This document shows positions 39,942 through 48,075 of a stretch of 64,000 nt of DNA, piece after piece; position 1 is the first letter of the stretch, and each line of letters opens with the position of its first letter. Both the position numbers and the translations under genes were made by a program. Source of the DNA: AP-15 sp963738185 (lineage in GTDB: Bacteria; Pseudomonadota; Alphaproteobacteria; ATCC43930; CGMCC-115725); the NCBI GenBank assembly GCA_963738185.1, contig CAVTVA010000001.1:682001-746000 (forward strand), read 5' to 3'. Below the pieces are notes generated by a model, which worked only from the letters and a program-made list of their open reading frames with translations, made no database searches and was not told where the DNA came from.

Positions 39942-40553
39942 AAACCGTCGGGCTGTTGCTCGCCGGCGGCCAATCGCGGCGCATGGGCGGCGGCGACAAG
40001 GCGTTGCGCCGGCTCGGCGGCATGAGCTTGCTGGATCGCGCCATCGCCCGGCTATGCCCGCAGGTCGGCGTGCTAGTGCTGAACGCCAACGGCGACCCGG
40101 CGCGGTTTGCGCGCTTTGGCCTGCCGGTGGTGGCCGACAGCGTCCCCGGTTTTGCCGGGCCGCTGGCGGGGGTGCTGGCCGGGCTCGACTGGGCGGCGGT
40201 GCACCAGCCGGATTGCTTCGACGTGGTCAGCGTCGCGACCGACGCGCCGTTTCTGCCCGAGGGATCTGGTGGCGCGGCTCGCCGCCGCGCGCGACGAGGC
40301 CAGGGCCGATCTTGCCTGCGCCGCCTCGGGCGGCCGCTCGCACCCGGTCTTCGGGTTGTGGCCGGTGCGGCTGCGCGAGGATTTGCGTCAGGCGGTGATC
40401 GAGGAAGGCATCCGCAAGGTCGACCAATGGACCGCCCGCTACCGGCTCGTGACCGCGAGCTTTGCCGACCAGCCGATCGACCCGTTTTTCAACGCCAACC
40501 GGCCCGAGGACCTCGAAACCGCGGCAAGCCTGCTCGGCGCCGCTCCCGGCTGA
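39938..40553 (+). pseudogene. mobA: Molybdenum cofactor guanylyltransferase MobA, frameshifted
   Basis: MobA transfers GMP from GTP to molybdopterin. The first frame reads VGLLLAGGQSRRMGGGDKAL (nucleotide-binding LAGGxSxRMGxxK), GPLAGVLAGLDWA and VVSVATDAPFLPE, then drifts. One frame over, DLVARLAAARDEARADLACA, SHPVFGLWPVRLREDL and PFFNANRPEDLETA complete the protein to 40553. Removing one G of the GGG run at 40261-40263 rejoins it (FLPEDLVARL) into about 204 residues, the normal size. GTG start overlaps the fdhD stop. All family motifs are otherwise intact, so sequencing error is a real possibility. Confidence 0.88.
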
Positions 40554-40676
40554 GCGTGGAGAAGCTTTAGCGCGCCGGCTCAACGTCCCCACCGGGATGC
40601 CGATAAAGCCGCAGGCAAGAACGAATTTGGCGCACCGCGGTGCCGCTGCCAGCGAGGTTGCGGCGGCGAGGATGCC

Positions 40677-41309
40677 GTGGCAGCATTAACCATGTACGGC
40701 GCGCTTGACATGCGAGTGCTGGAGCTGCTGACGGCGCGGCTGTGCCACGAGCTGAGTGGACCGATCGCCGCTGTCGGCAATGGTGTCGAGCTGCTCGCCG
40801 ACGGCGACGCCGATTTTGCCGGCGAGGCCTTGGCGCTGGTCGCGCACAGCGCACGGCGCGCCGTCAACCGGCTGCAGTTTTACCGCTTTGCCTATGGCTT
40901 TGGCGGCGATGCCGCCGCCGGGCCGCCGCCCTACGAGCTGGCCGCGAAGTTTTTCGATGGGCTGCCGATTGCTTGCGATTACGCCGAGAGTGTTCGCGCG
41001 CTGCCTCTCGACCGGCAGAAGCTCGGCTGCAACCTGCTTGTGGTCGGGGCTGAGGCGCTGGTCCGCGGTGGGCGCCTGGCTCTCGATGTCACCTGCGCCG
41101 GTATCCAGCTCGACGGGTTTGGCGAAATCGTCTTGCTCCCCCCCGAGCAAGTCGCTGCCCTGCGCTTCGAGCCGTCCGCAGCGGCGCTGACCACGCGCAC
41201 CGTTAGCGCCTATTTTGCCGGCCTTTTGGCCCGGGCCTGCGGCTGGCGCCTCGCCGCGGCGACCGAGCCCGGGCGAATAAGGCTGTCTGCGATCACCGGC
41301 GCGACCTAA
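40677..41309 (+). CDS. chpT: Histidine phosphotransferase ChpT
   Basis: A 210-residue protein of the ChpT family, which relays phosphate from the hybrid kinase CckA to CtrA and CpdR in the alphaproteobacterial cell cycle. The phosphorylatable His lies in LTARLCHELSGPIAAVGNGV, followed by ELLADGDADFAGEALALVAH. The C-terminal part resembles a degenerate GHKL domain, as expected. The GTG at 40677 has GCGAGG at suitable distance; ATG codons at 40692 and 40710 are alternatives. It is tail-to-tail with ctrA, overlapping by three bases, a direct juxtaposition of relay protein and target. Confidence 0.88.
   Translation: MAALTMYGALDMRVLELLTARLCHELSGPIAAVGNGVELLADGDADFAGEALALVAHSARRAVNRLQFYRFAYGFGGDAAAGPPPYELAAKFFDGLPIACDYAESVRALPLDRQKLGCNLLVVGAEALVRGGRLALDVTCAGIQLDGFGEIVLLPPEQVAALRFEPSAAALTTRTVSAYFAGLLARACGWRLAAATEPGRIRLSAITGAT
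40686..40693 (+). promoter_or_regulatory. CtrA half-site-like TTAACCAT at the chpT start
   Basis: TTAACCAT matches the CtrA half-site often seen in alphaproteobacteria outside Caulobacter. It overlaps the first codons of chpT (or its leader if translation begins at 40692). A single 8-mer can occur by chance, so the call is tentative. Confidence 0.3.
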
Positions 41310-42064
41310 GCCGCGGCAGTCCTGTGGCTCGGCGCGAGGTTGACTTGGCCCGGCCCCGGAGCGATCGCGCTGCCGTTTCCCACAGATTCCGGTGTGTCCC
41401 GCAACACGTAACCGCGACCCCACACGGTCTCGATGTAGTGCTTGCCGCCGGTCGCTTGGGCCAGTTTCTTGCGCAGCTTGCATACAAACACGTCGATGAT
41501 CTTCAGCTCGGGCTCGTCCATGCCGCCATAGAGATGGTTGAGAAACATCTCCTTGGTCAGGGTGGTCCCCTTACGCAAGCTGAGCAGCTCGAGGATGCCA
41601 TATTCCTTGCCGGTCAGATGCACCGGCCGATCTTCGACTTCGACGATGCGGGAGTCGAGATTGACCACGAGCTTGCCGGTGCGGACGACCAATTCCGAAT
41701 GCCCCTTTGAGCGGCGAACGATGGCATGGATGCGCGCCACCAGCTCGCGCCGATCGAACGGCTTGGTCAGAAAGTCGTCGGCGCCAAAGCCCAGGCCCTT
41801 GAGCTTGTTGTCGAGCGCCGCCAGACCCGAGAGGATCAAGATCGGCGTGTGCACGCGAGCCGCACGCAACCGGCGCAGCACCTCATACCCGTCGATGTCC
41901 GGAAGCATCAGATCGAGAAGGATGATGTCGTAATCATAGAGTTTGCCGATTTCCAGCCCGTCTTCGCCGAGATCGGTCGTGTCGCATATGAAATTTTCCT
42001 TTTTCAGCATCAGCTTGATGCTGGCAGACGTGGCTAGGTCATCCTCGACAATAAGCACACGCAT
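41306..42064 (-). CDS. ctrA: Cell-cycle response regulator CtrA
   Basis: A 252-residue OmpR-family regulator. The receiver domain MRVLIVEDDLATSASIKLML carries the phospho-acceptor Asp51 in IILLDLMLPDIDGYEVL, Thr/Ser and Lys in LILSGLAALDNK and FLTKPFDRRE. The winged-helix domain contains VHLTGKEYGILELLSLRKGT, FLNHLYGGMDEPELKIIDVF and IETVWGRGYVLRD, nearly diagnostic for CtrA. The ATG at 42064 follows GGAGGCGATC; nine further codons upstream are open but unlikely. CtrA controls division, motility and chromosome replication in alphaproteobacteria. It is convergent with chpT. Confidence 0.96.
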   Translation of the reverse strand: MRVLIVEDDLATSASIKLMLKKENFICDTTDLGEDGLEIGKLYDYDIILLDLMLPDIDGYEVLRRLRAARVHTPILILSGLAALDNKLKGLGFGADDFLTKPFDRRELVARIHAIVRRSKGHSELVVRTGKLVVNLDSRIVEVEDRPVHLTGKEYGILELLSLRKGTTLTKEMFLNHLYGGMDEPELKIIDVFVCKLRKKLAQATGGKHYIETVWGRGYVLRDTPESVGNGSAIAPGPGQVNLAPSHRTAAA

Positions 42065-42110
42065 GATCGCCTCCGGGGGGTTTGCCGGCAACCGTCGCCG
42101 GCGTTGTCGT

Positions 42111-42138
42111 GGTTAATCCTCATCCTAAGTTGTTAACA
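42111..42138 (-). promoter_or_regulatory. Paired TTAA(C) sites upstream of ctrA
   Basis: On the ctrA strand the segment reads GTTAACAACTTAGGATGAGG followed by ATTAACC. These are two CtrA-like half-sites (TTAA at 42133-42136 and 42113-42116), about 50-70 bp upstream of the ATG. Their spacing is 16 bases rather than the classical seven. Autoregulation of ctrA is well known in Caulobacter; here it is inferred. Confidence 0.35.
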
Positions 42139-42648
42139 TATCGTTTCGGGGGCGCTCAAGGACGACGCACCACGAAAAGGGGCAGTCTGGACAATCGCGG
42201 CAACGCGGGCCTTCCCTGATAACCATCGGTCAATTGATCACTGGATCGAGCCCGCGCCACAATGAGATGTACGCAGGTTTCATCCCGAATTGTCCCGCAC
42301 CCCGTTTGCAAAAATGTTCCAAGGGGTGGGGCAACAGTGGGGCAGGCAGCGGGTGTCGCGATAACCGGATGCTCAAGGCGCGAATATTCCCGAATTGTAC
42401 CGGAATTTGTCGCGCTACGGCCCTGCGCCGTGTGGGTCAAGATGCACCTCCGGGTCTTGCCGGGGGCACGTTAGACGCGCGAGACGCACACAAATGTGAA
42501 CTGGGTCACACCCACCGCGGAAAAATTAATCCTCCTGCCGGGTCGGAAGCGCGAGGATCCCGGCCTAAGCCGCGAGAGGGCTGGACAAGGGTAAGAACAC
42601 TCCAGCCGGCGCCGCTGCCAGGCCTGGAACAGGCCTGGGCGCTTCTCG
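42139..42648. other. Gene-free stretch between ctrA and the gyrB-side repeat
   Basis: About 500 bp with no convincing gene on either strand. It includes the likely ctrA promoter region and a repeated CCCGAATTGT(C/A)CCG motif (near 42283 and 42391). The long plus-strand reading frame that crosses it continues as antisense of gyrB and is not a gene. Confidence 0.5.
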
Positions 42649-42766
42649 CTGGTGGTGAGACGCCGACGGATGGTTCCCGTCTGTTGGCCCGCACCACCAA
42701 CTTATCAGTCTGGTGTGCCGTTTCACGTAACGCTTGGGGACCAAGCGTTTCGATCGGACCACCAGC
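42649..42766 (+). repeat. ~120-bp repeat flanking the replication block, copy A
   Basis: This sequence has a related inverted copy at 50001-50120. Shared blocks include CGGATGGTTCC, TGTTGG/CGTTGG, TCTGGTG and CAAGCGTTTCGATC. It contains an AACGCTTGG-GGA-CCAAGCGTT hairpin (42729-42749) and lies about 30 bp past the gyrB stop codon. It has no coding potential; function unknown. Confidence 0.7.
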
Positions 42767-42794
42767 CGCCGGACGCGCGCGATGCAGGCGGCGA

Positions 42795-45368
42795 TCAGAC
42801 GTCGAGATTGGCGACCGAGAGCGCGTTCGTTTGGATAAAATCGCGGCGCGGCTCGACCAGATCGCCCATCAGGGTCGAGAAGGTTTCCTCGGCCGAGTCG
42901 GCGTGGCTGACCTTGACCTGGAGCAGCGCGCGGGCCTCGGGATCGAGCGTCGTCTCCCACAATTGCTCCGGGTTCATCTCGCCCAACCCCTTGTAGCGGG
43001 TGACCTCGATGCCGCGGCGGCCCAATTCCATGATCGCTTCGACAAGATTGACCGGGCCGGCAATCGGGGTGGTCTTGTCGCGCGCGGCGAGCCTGCCCGG
43101 GCCAGCATAGGTCCGGCGCAGGGCGTCGCCATCGCCATCGAGCCGTCGTGCCTCGGCGCTGCGCAGCAATGCCGCGTCGATCAGCCGGCGCTCCGCCACA
43201 CCTTGGCGCGTGCGGCTCAGCACCAGCCCTTCGCCGGCGATGACCGAGCCTTCCCAGGTGCGCTCGTGCTCCGGGGCGAGGCGGTTCAGGCGCTCGGCGG
43301 TGCGATGGACGGCTTCGATCGCACGGTTCGGGTCAGCCAGCAAAGAGGGCGACAGCGCTCCCGCGATCGCCGCCTGCTCGACCACCTCGATGTCGCCGAC
43401 CTTGGCCGCCAACACCTGCAGCGAGCGGCGTTGCGCCCGCGCCTCTTCCGCCAGCGCGCGCAGATCAAGGCCGGCGCGCTCGACGCCGTCATGTTGGGTG
43501 AAGACCGCATCGCGCAGCGCTGCCTCGACGCAATAGGCCTCAAGCGCCGGATCGTCCTTCAGATAAACCGCCTTCTGATTGCCACGCTGCAGCCGGTAAA
43601 GCGGCGGCTGGGCGATGTAGAGAAACCCCTTGTCGATCAGGCTCGCCATCTGCCGGAAGAAAAAAGTCAACAGCAAGGTGCGGATGTGGCTGCCGTCGAC
43701 ATCGGCGTCGGTCATGATGATGATGCGATGGTAGCGCGCCTTTTCCGGATCGAAATCCTCGCTGCCGATGCCGGTGCCGAGGGCGGCGATCAAAGTTCCG
43801 ATCTCGGCCGAGCCCAGCATCTTGTCAAAGCGGGCCCGCTCGACATTGAGGATTTTGCCTTTGAGCGGCAGGATCGCCTGAAACCGCCGGTCGCGGCCCT
43901 GTTTGGCCGAGCCGCCGGCGCTGTCACCCTCGACGATGAACAGCTCGCTCTTGGCCGGGTCGCGCTCCTGGCAATCGGCGAGCTTGCCCGGCAGATTGGC
44001 GACGTCGAGCGCGCCCTTGCGCCGGGTCAGGTCGCGCGCCTTCCGCGCCGCCTCGCGTGCGGCCGCCGCTTCGACCACCTTGGCGACGATCTTTTTGGCC
44101 TCGGCCGGGTGTTCCTCAAACCACTGGGTCAGCTTGTCGGAGACGATGCCCCCAACCGCCGGGCTCACCTCGGACGAGACCAGCTTATCCTTGGTCTGCG
44201 AGGAAAATTTCGGGTCGGGCACCTTGACCGAGAGGACGCAGGTCAGCCCTTCGCGCATGTCCTCGCCGGTCAGCGTCACCTTTTCCTTTTTGGCGATGCC
44301 GCTGTCATTGGCATAGGCGTTGACGCTGCGGGTCAACGCCGCGCGAAACCCAGCCAGATGGGTCCCGCCATCGCGCTGCGGAATGTTGTTGGTGAAACAC
44401 AGCATCGTCTCGTGATAAGTGTCGGTCCACTCCATCGCGACTTCGAGCAGGATGTCATCGCGCTCGCCGCGGACCGCGATCGGCGGTGCATGCAGCGGCT
44501 GCTTGGAGCGATCGAGATAGCGGACAAAAGCTTCGAGCCCGCCCTCGAAATGCAGCGTGACGCTCTTCGGCTCGACCCCGCGCGCGTCGTTCAGCACCAA
44601 GGTCACCCCGCTGTTCAAAAAGGCCAGCTCGCGCAGCCGGTGCTCGAGGGTGGTGAAATCGAACTCGGTTTTGGTGAAGGTCTCGGTGCTCGGCAGAAAG
44701 GTGATCTCGGTGCCGGTGGCCGGTCCGTGGCGGGTCGATCCTTCAGGCCAAGCCGGGGCCGGCCCGATTTCGGCGAGCGGCGCTTCGGGCACGCCATCGC
44801 GAAACCGGATGAACCATTCCGAGCCGCCGCGGAACACACGCAGGTCGAGGCGCGAGGAGAGCCCGTTGACCACCGAGACCCCGACCCCGTGCAGCCCGCC
44901 CGACACTTTGTAAGCGTTCTGGTTGAATTTGCCGCCGGCATGGAGGTGAGTCATGATGACTTCGGCGGCCGAGACCCCTTCCTCATCATGGATGCCGACC
45001 GGGATGCCGCGGCCGTTGTCGGTCACCGTGACCGAGCCGTCGGCGTTCAGGCTCACCACGACCGTGTCGCAATAGCCGGCCAACGCCTCGTCGATCGCGT
45101 TGTCGACGACTTCGTAGACCATGTGGTGCAGGCCGGAGCCGTCATCGGTGTCGCCGATATACATGCCCGGCCGCTTGCGCACGGCGTCAAGCCCGCGCAG
45201 GACCTCGATCGACTGCTCGTTATAAGTCTCGTCGACGCCGCTGCCATGACCCTCGCCGTTGCCCGCGCGAACCGCGGGAGTTTTCGTGTCGGGAATGGCC
45301 GCAGTCGGCGGATGCCCAGGACCGGCGCCGGCCGACGCATGTGGATCGGGTGTGGGGATGTTTGCCAT
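42795..45368 (-). CDS. gyrB: DNA gyrase subunit B
   Basis: An 857-residue type IIA topoisomerase subunit providing ATPase and TOPRIM domains; with GyrA it introduces negative supercoils. GHKL ATPase motifs: YEVVDNAIDEALAGYCD, TDNGRGIPVGIHDEEG and GGLHGVGVSVVN. TOPRIM: FIVEGDSAGGSAKQGRDR and IIMTDADVDGSHIRTL. The C terminus ends SVANLDV as usual, after GLGEMNPEQLWETTLDP. The first ~45 residues are a low-complexity Pro/Ala/Gly leader before YNEQSIEVLRGLDAVRKRPG. It is the last gene of the dnaA-dnaN-recF-gyrB series, 28 bp after recF. Confidence 0.98.
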   Translation of the reverse strand: MANIPTPDPHASAGAGPGHPPTAAIPDTKTPAVRAGNGEGHGSGVDETYNEQSIEVLRGLDAVRKRPGMYIGDTDDGSGLHHMVYEVVDNAIDEALAGYCDTVVVSLNADGSVTVTDNGRGIPVGIHDEEGVSAAEVIMTHLHAGGKFNQNAYKVSGGLHGVGVSVVNGLSSRLDLRVFRGGSEWFIRFRDGVPEAPLAEIGPAPAWPEGSTRHGPATGTEITFLPSTETFTKTEFDFTTLEHRLRELAFLNSGVTLVLNDARGVEPKSVTLHFEGGLEAFVRYLDRSKQPLHAPPIAVRGERDDILLEVAMEWTDTYHETMLCFTNNIPQRDGGTHLAGFRAALTRSVNAYANDSGIAKKEKVTLTGEDMREGLTCVLSVKVPDPKFSSQTKDKLVSSEVSPAVGGIVSDKLTQWFEEHPAEAKKIVAKVVEAAAAREAARKARDLTRRKGALDVANLPGKLADCQERDPAKSELFIVEGDSAGGSAKQGRDRRFQAILPLKGKILNVERARFDKMLGSAEIGTLIAALGTGIGSEDFDPEKARYHRIIIMTDADVDGSHIRTLLLTFFFRQMASLIDKGFLYIAQPPLYRLQRGNQKAVYLKDDPALEAYCVEAALRDAVFTQHDGVERAGLDLRALAEEARAQRRSLQVLAAKVGDIEVVEQAAIAGALSPSLLADPNRAIEAVHRTAERLNRLAPEHERTWEGSVIAGEGLVLSRTRQGVAERRLIDAALLRSAEARRLDGDGDALRRTYAGPGRLAARDKTTPIAGPVNLVEAIMELGRRGIEVTRYKGLGEMNPEQLWETTLDPEARALLQVKVSHADSAEETFSTLMGDLVEPRRDFIQTNALSVANLDV

Positions 45369-45396
45369 GTTTTTCGTAATTCGAGCCTATTCGGGG

Positions 45397-46656
45397 TCAG
45401 AAAACAGTTGCCGCCAAAGTCCCGCTATGGACCGAGAAGAATTGGGCTCGAGCCCGCAGCGGCGCGAACAATGCCGCGTCCGTGCCGGTGAGCCAGGCCT
45501 GGCTCTCGAGCCGGCCGATCGCCTCGAACAGCGCGTCGCGCCGGCGTGCATCGAGATGGGCGGCAATCTCGTCGAGCAGCAGCAGCGGCGGCTCGCCGCG
45601 CAACGCCCGCTGCAGCCCGGCATGCGCGAGCAGGATCGAGATTAAGAGAGCCTTTTGCTCGCCGGTTGAGGCCTCGGCCGCCGCGATTCCGCTGTCTGCC
45701 AGGCTGACGGCGAGGTCGGAACGGTGCGGGCCGAGCGCCGCACCCCCGGTAAGCGCGTCGCCCCGCCGCGCCGCGGCGAGCGCCTCGGCAAATTTCGCCT
45801 CGGCAGCGAGCGCCGGCATCTCGTCGAGCCAATCCTCGATGGTGCCGAAGAGAGCGAGGCGGGCGCGGGGAAACGCCCCATCGGCCGCGGCACAGGCGCG
45901 GTCGAGCCGCTGCACCGCATCGCGCCGCGCCGCGGCGACCGCCACACCTTGCGCCGCCATGACCGTTTCGAGCGCCGCCAGCCAGGAAGGGTTGGCCGGC
46001 CGGTCCCCCGCAACCCCGGCGCGCAGCAGCTGCGAGCGCTCGCGCAGCGCCTGCTCATAGGCGCCAACCCGCGCGGCATGGGCCGGGTCGAGGACCAGCA
46101 CCAAGCGGTCGAGAAACCTGCGCCGCCCGCCGGGCCCCTCGAGAAACAGCCGATCCATCGGCGGCGTCAGCCAGAGGACGCCAACCCGCTCGCCGAGCAG
46201 CGCCTGGCCGCGCGCCGGCTCGCCGTCGATGCGCACGATCCGCCGCTCGCCCGCCGCGGGGTCGCGGCCGGTGCCGACGCGCACGACGCCGCGGCGAACA
46301 GCCACATCCACAGCCACCGCCCAACCTCGGCCCGATCTCTCGGCGGCACCCTCGCCGGCAACTGCCCGCCGGTCGATCTCGGTCAGCCTGGCGCGGCGCA
46401 ATCCGCGGCCGGGCGCCAGAAACGACACCGCCTCGAGCAGGTTGGTCTTGCCGGCGCCATTTGGGCCGGTCAGCACCACCGGGTCGGTGGTCAAGGCGAG
46501 TGTGGCCCTGCGATAATTGCGGAAGTCGGTCAGCATCAGGCGGGTCGCGCCGACACGCCGGATCGACACATCGCCTGCGGCAGCGCCGGTGCCACCCTCC
46601 CGGGCGGTAATCTCCAGGGCCGCGCCGGGGACGGGCTTCAAGAAGGCGCGATCCAT
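45397..46656 (-). CDS. recF: DNA replication and repair protein RecF
   Basis: An SMC-like ATPase of 419 residues that loads RecA at gaps. Motifs: LMLTDFRNYRRATLAL, Walker A LTGPNGAGKTNLLEAVSFL, VGVLWLTPPMDRLFLEGPG, the signature GPHRSDLAV, and Walker B PPLLLLDEIAAHLDARRRDA. The ATG at 46656 is chosen; an N-terminal leader of about 40 residues before RLMLTDF may mean that a later start is used. It lies between dnaN (68 bp upstream) and gyrB. Confidence 0.95.
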   Translation of the reverse strand: MDRAFLKPVPGAALEITAREGGTGAAAGDVSIRRVGATRLMLTDFRNYRRATLALTTDPVVLTGPNGAGKTNLLEAVSFLAPGRGLRRARLTEIDRRAVAGEGAAERSGRGWAVAVDVAVRRGVVRVGTGRDPAAGERRIVRIDGEPARGQALLGERVGVLWLTPPMDRLFLEGPGGRRRFLDRLVLVLDPAHAARVGAYEQALRERSQLLRAGVAGDRPANPSWLAALETVMAAQGVAVAAARRDAVQRLDRACAAADGAFPRARLALFGTIEDWLDEMPALAAEAKFAEALAAARRGDALTGGAALGPHRSDLAVSLADSGIAAAEASTGEQKALLISILLAHAGLQRALRGEPPLLLLDEIAAHLDARRRDALFEAIGRLESQAWLTGTDAALFAPLRARAQFFSVHSGTLAATVF

Positions 46657-46684
46657 CGTGATTATATGGGGTTGGCCGCCTCCC

Positions 46685-46693
46685 TTATCCACC
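46685..46693 (+). promoter_or_regulatory. DnaA-box-like TTATCCACC between dnaN and recF
   Basis: The nonamer differs from the TTATCCACA consensus at the last base. It lies in the 68-bp gap between dnaN and recF. A lone near-match is weak evidence of an origin or DnaA regulation; no cluster of boxes was found. Confidence 0.25.
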
Positions 46694-46724
46694 CGCGCGG
46701 CTTGGCCGCAGCCAGCCCGCAGCC

Positions 46725-47900
46725 TCAAACCCGCATCGGCATCAGCACATAGAGGGCGCTCGAATCGGCGCGGTCGCGAACAATCGTCGGCGAGGCGGAG
46801 TCCGACATCTCGAACTGCGCGCCTTCGCCCTCGATCTGCGCGGCGATGTCCAACAGGTACCGGGAATTGAAGCCGATTTCGAGCGGGTCGGCGAGATAGG
46901 TCGCATCGATCTCCTCGACCGCAGTGCCGTTTTCCGGGCTTGTCACCGATACCGCGAGGCTGCCGCCATTGGCGCCGGGCACGATCGCGAGCTTGACCGC
47001 CCGGCTCTTCTCGCTCGAGATCGTCGAAACCCGGTCCACCGCTTCGGCGAATTCCTTGCATTTGACCTCGAGAATCTTGTCGTTGTTGGAAGGGATCACC
47101 CGGTCATAGTCGGGAAAGGTCCCGTCGATCAGCTTGGAGGTCAGCACCGCGGCGCCGTCCTGACTCGATCCGCACAGGGCAAAGCGGATCTTGGTCTGGC
47201 TCAGCGCCACCTCGATTTCCTCCTCGCTCTCCTCGACAAGCTTGCGCAGCTCGATGATTGTCTTGCGCGGCACGATGATGCCCGGCATCCCGGCCGCGCC
47301 CTCGGGCATGACCATTTCCACCCGGGCGAGCCGATGCCCGTCGGTGGCGACCGCGCGGATCACCGGCACCTCGTTGTTCTTGGTCACGTGCAGGTAGATG
47401 CCGTTCAGGTAGTACCGCGTCTCCTCGGTCGAGATCGCAAACCGGGTGCGGTCGACCAGGATGCGCAGTTCGGCGGCGGTCAGGGTGAAGCGGTGCGCCA
47501 GTTCGCCGCTCGCCATCACCGGATAATCCTCGGGCGGCAGACACGCCAATGTGAAGGTCGAGCGGCCGGAGCGCAGCACCATCGCGTTGCGTTCGCCGCT
47601 CGCTTCAATCTCGATCTGGGCGCCTTCGCGCAATTTGCGGACGATGTCGTAGAGCGTGTGCGCCGGTGCGGTGATGCGGCCGGCGCGCTCGACCTGGCCC
47701 GGCACCCGTTCGGCAATCTCGAGATCCATGTCGGTCGCGCTGAGCGCCAGCCCTCCGGCTCCGGCGTCGCCGGACTGGCCGGCGGCATCGGCCTGCAGCA
47801 GCACATTCGACAGAATCGGGATCGTGTTGCGCCGCTCGACAACGCTTTGCACATGCCCCAGCGCCTTGAGAAAAGCGCCCCGTTCGATGGTCAGCTTCAT
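46725..47900 (-). CDS. dnaN: DNA polymerase III beta sliding clamp
   Basis: A 391-residue clamp subunit. It begins MKLTIERGAFLKALGHVQSV, followed by VERRNTIPILSNVLLQA, and closes with YVLMPMRV, all diagnostic. Between LLQADA and LALSATDMDLEIAE a short Gly/Ala-rich insertion (AGQSGDAGAGG) makes it longer than the ~372 typical residues. Also seen: TRFAISTEETRYYLNGIYL and FNSRYLLDIAAQIEGEG. The 175-bp gap to dnaA likely holds a separate promoter. Confidence 0.97.
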   Translation of the reverse strand: MKLTIERGAFLKALGHVQSVVERRNTIPILSNVLLQADAAGQSGDAGAGGLALSATDMDLEIAERVPGQVERAGRITAPAHTLYDIVRKLREGAQIEIEASGERNAMVLRSGRSTFTLACLPPEDYPVMASGELAHRFTLTAAELRILVDRTRFAISTEETRYYLNGIYLHVTKNNEVPVIRAVATDGHRLARVEMVMPEGAAGMPGIIVPRKTIIELRKLVEESEEEIEVALSQTKIRFALCGSSQDGAAVLTSKLIDGTFPDYDRVIPSNNDKILEVKCKEFAEAVDRVSTISSEKSRAVKLAIVPGANGGSLAVSVTSPENGTAVEEIDATYLADPLEIGFNSRYLLDIAAQIEGEGAQFEMSDSASPTIVRDRADSSALYVLMPMRV

Positions 47901-48075
47901 GTTGGCTACACGCAGGTTGGCGGCCCCGGTCGGCACTGACCGGAGGCCCAGCCGATGCCCCCGCCGCACCGGCCCCAAAGGGCAGGCAGGCGGGACAGCA
48001 TTCTAGCACAAGAAGGGTGACGGCCCCAGCAGCGGGTTTCGCGGGCCCCGGGGCGGCCGTCGCCGCGCTCGCGGC

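Noticed and set aside
42234..45491. A 1085-codon open frame on the plus strand
   Set aside because: It is antisense to gyrB over most of its length and has no recognisable domain; GyrB motifs on the minus strand are unambiguous.
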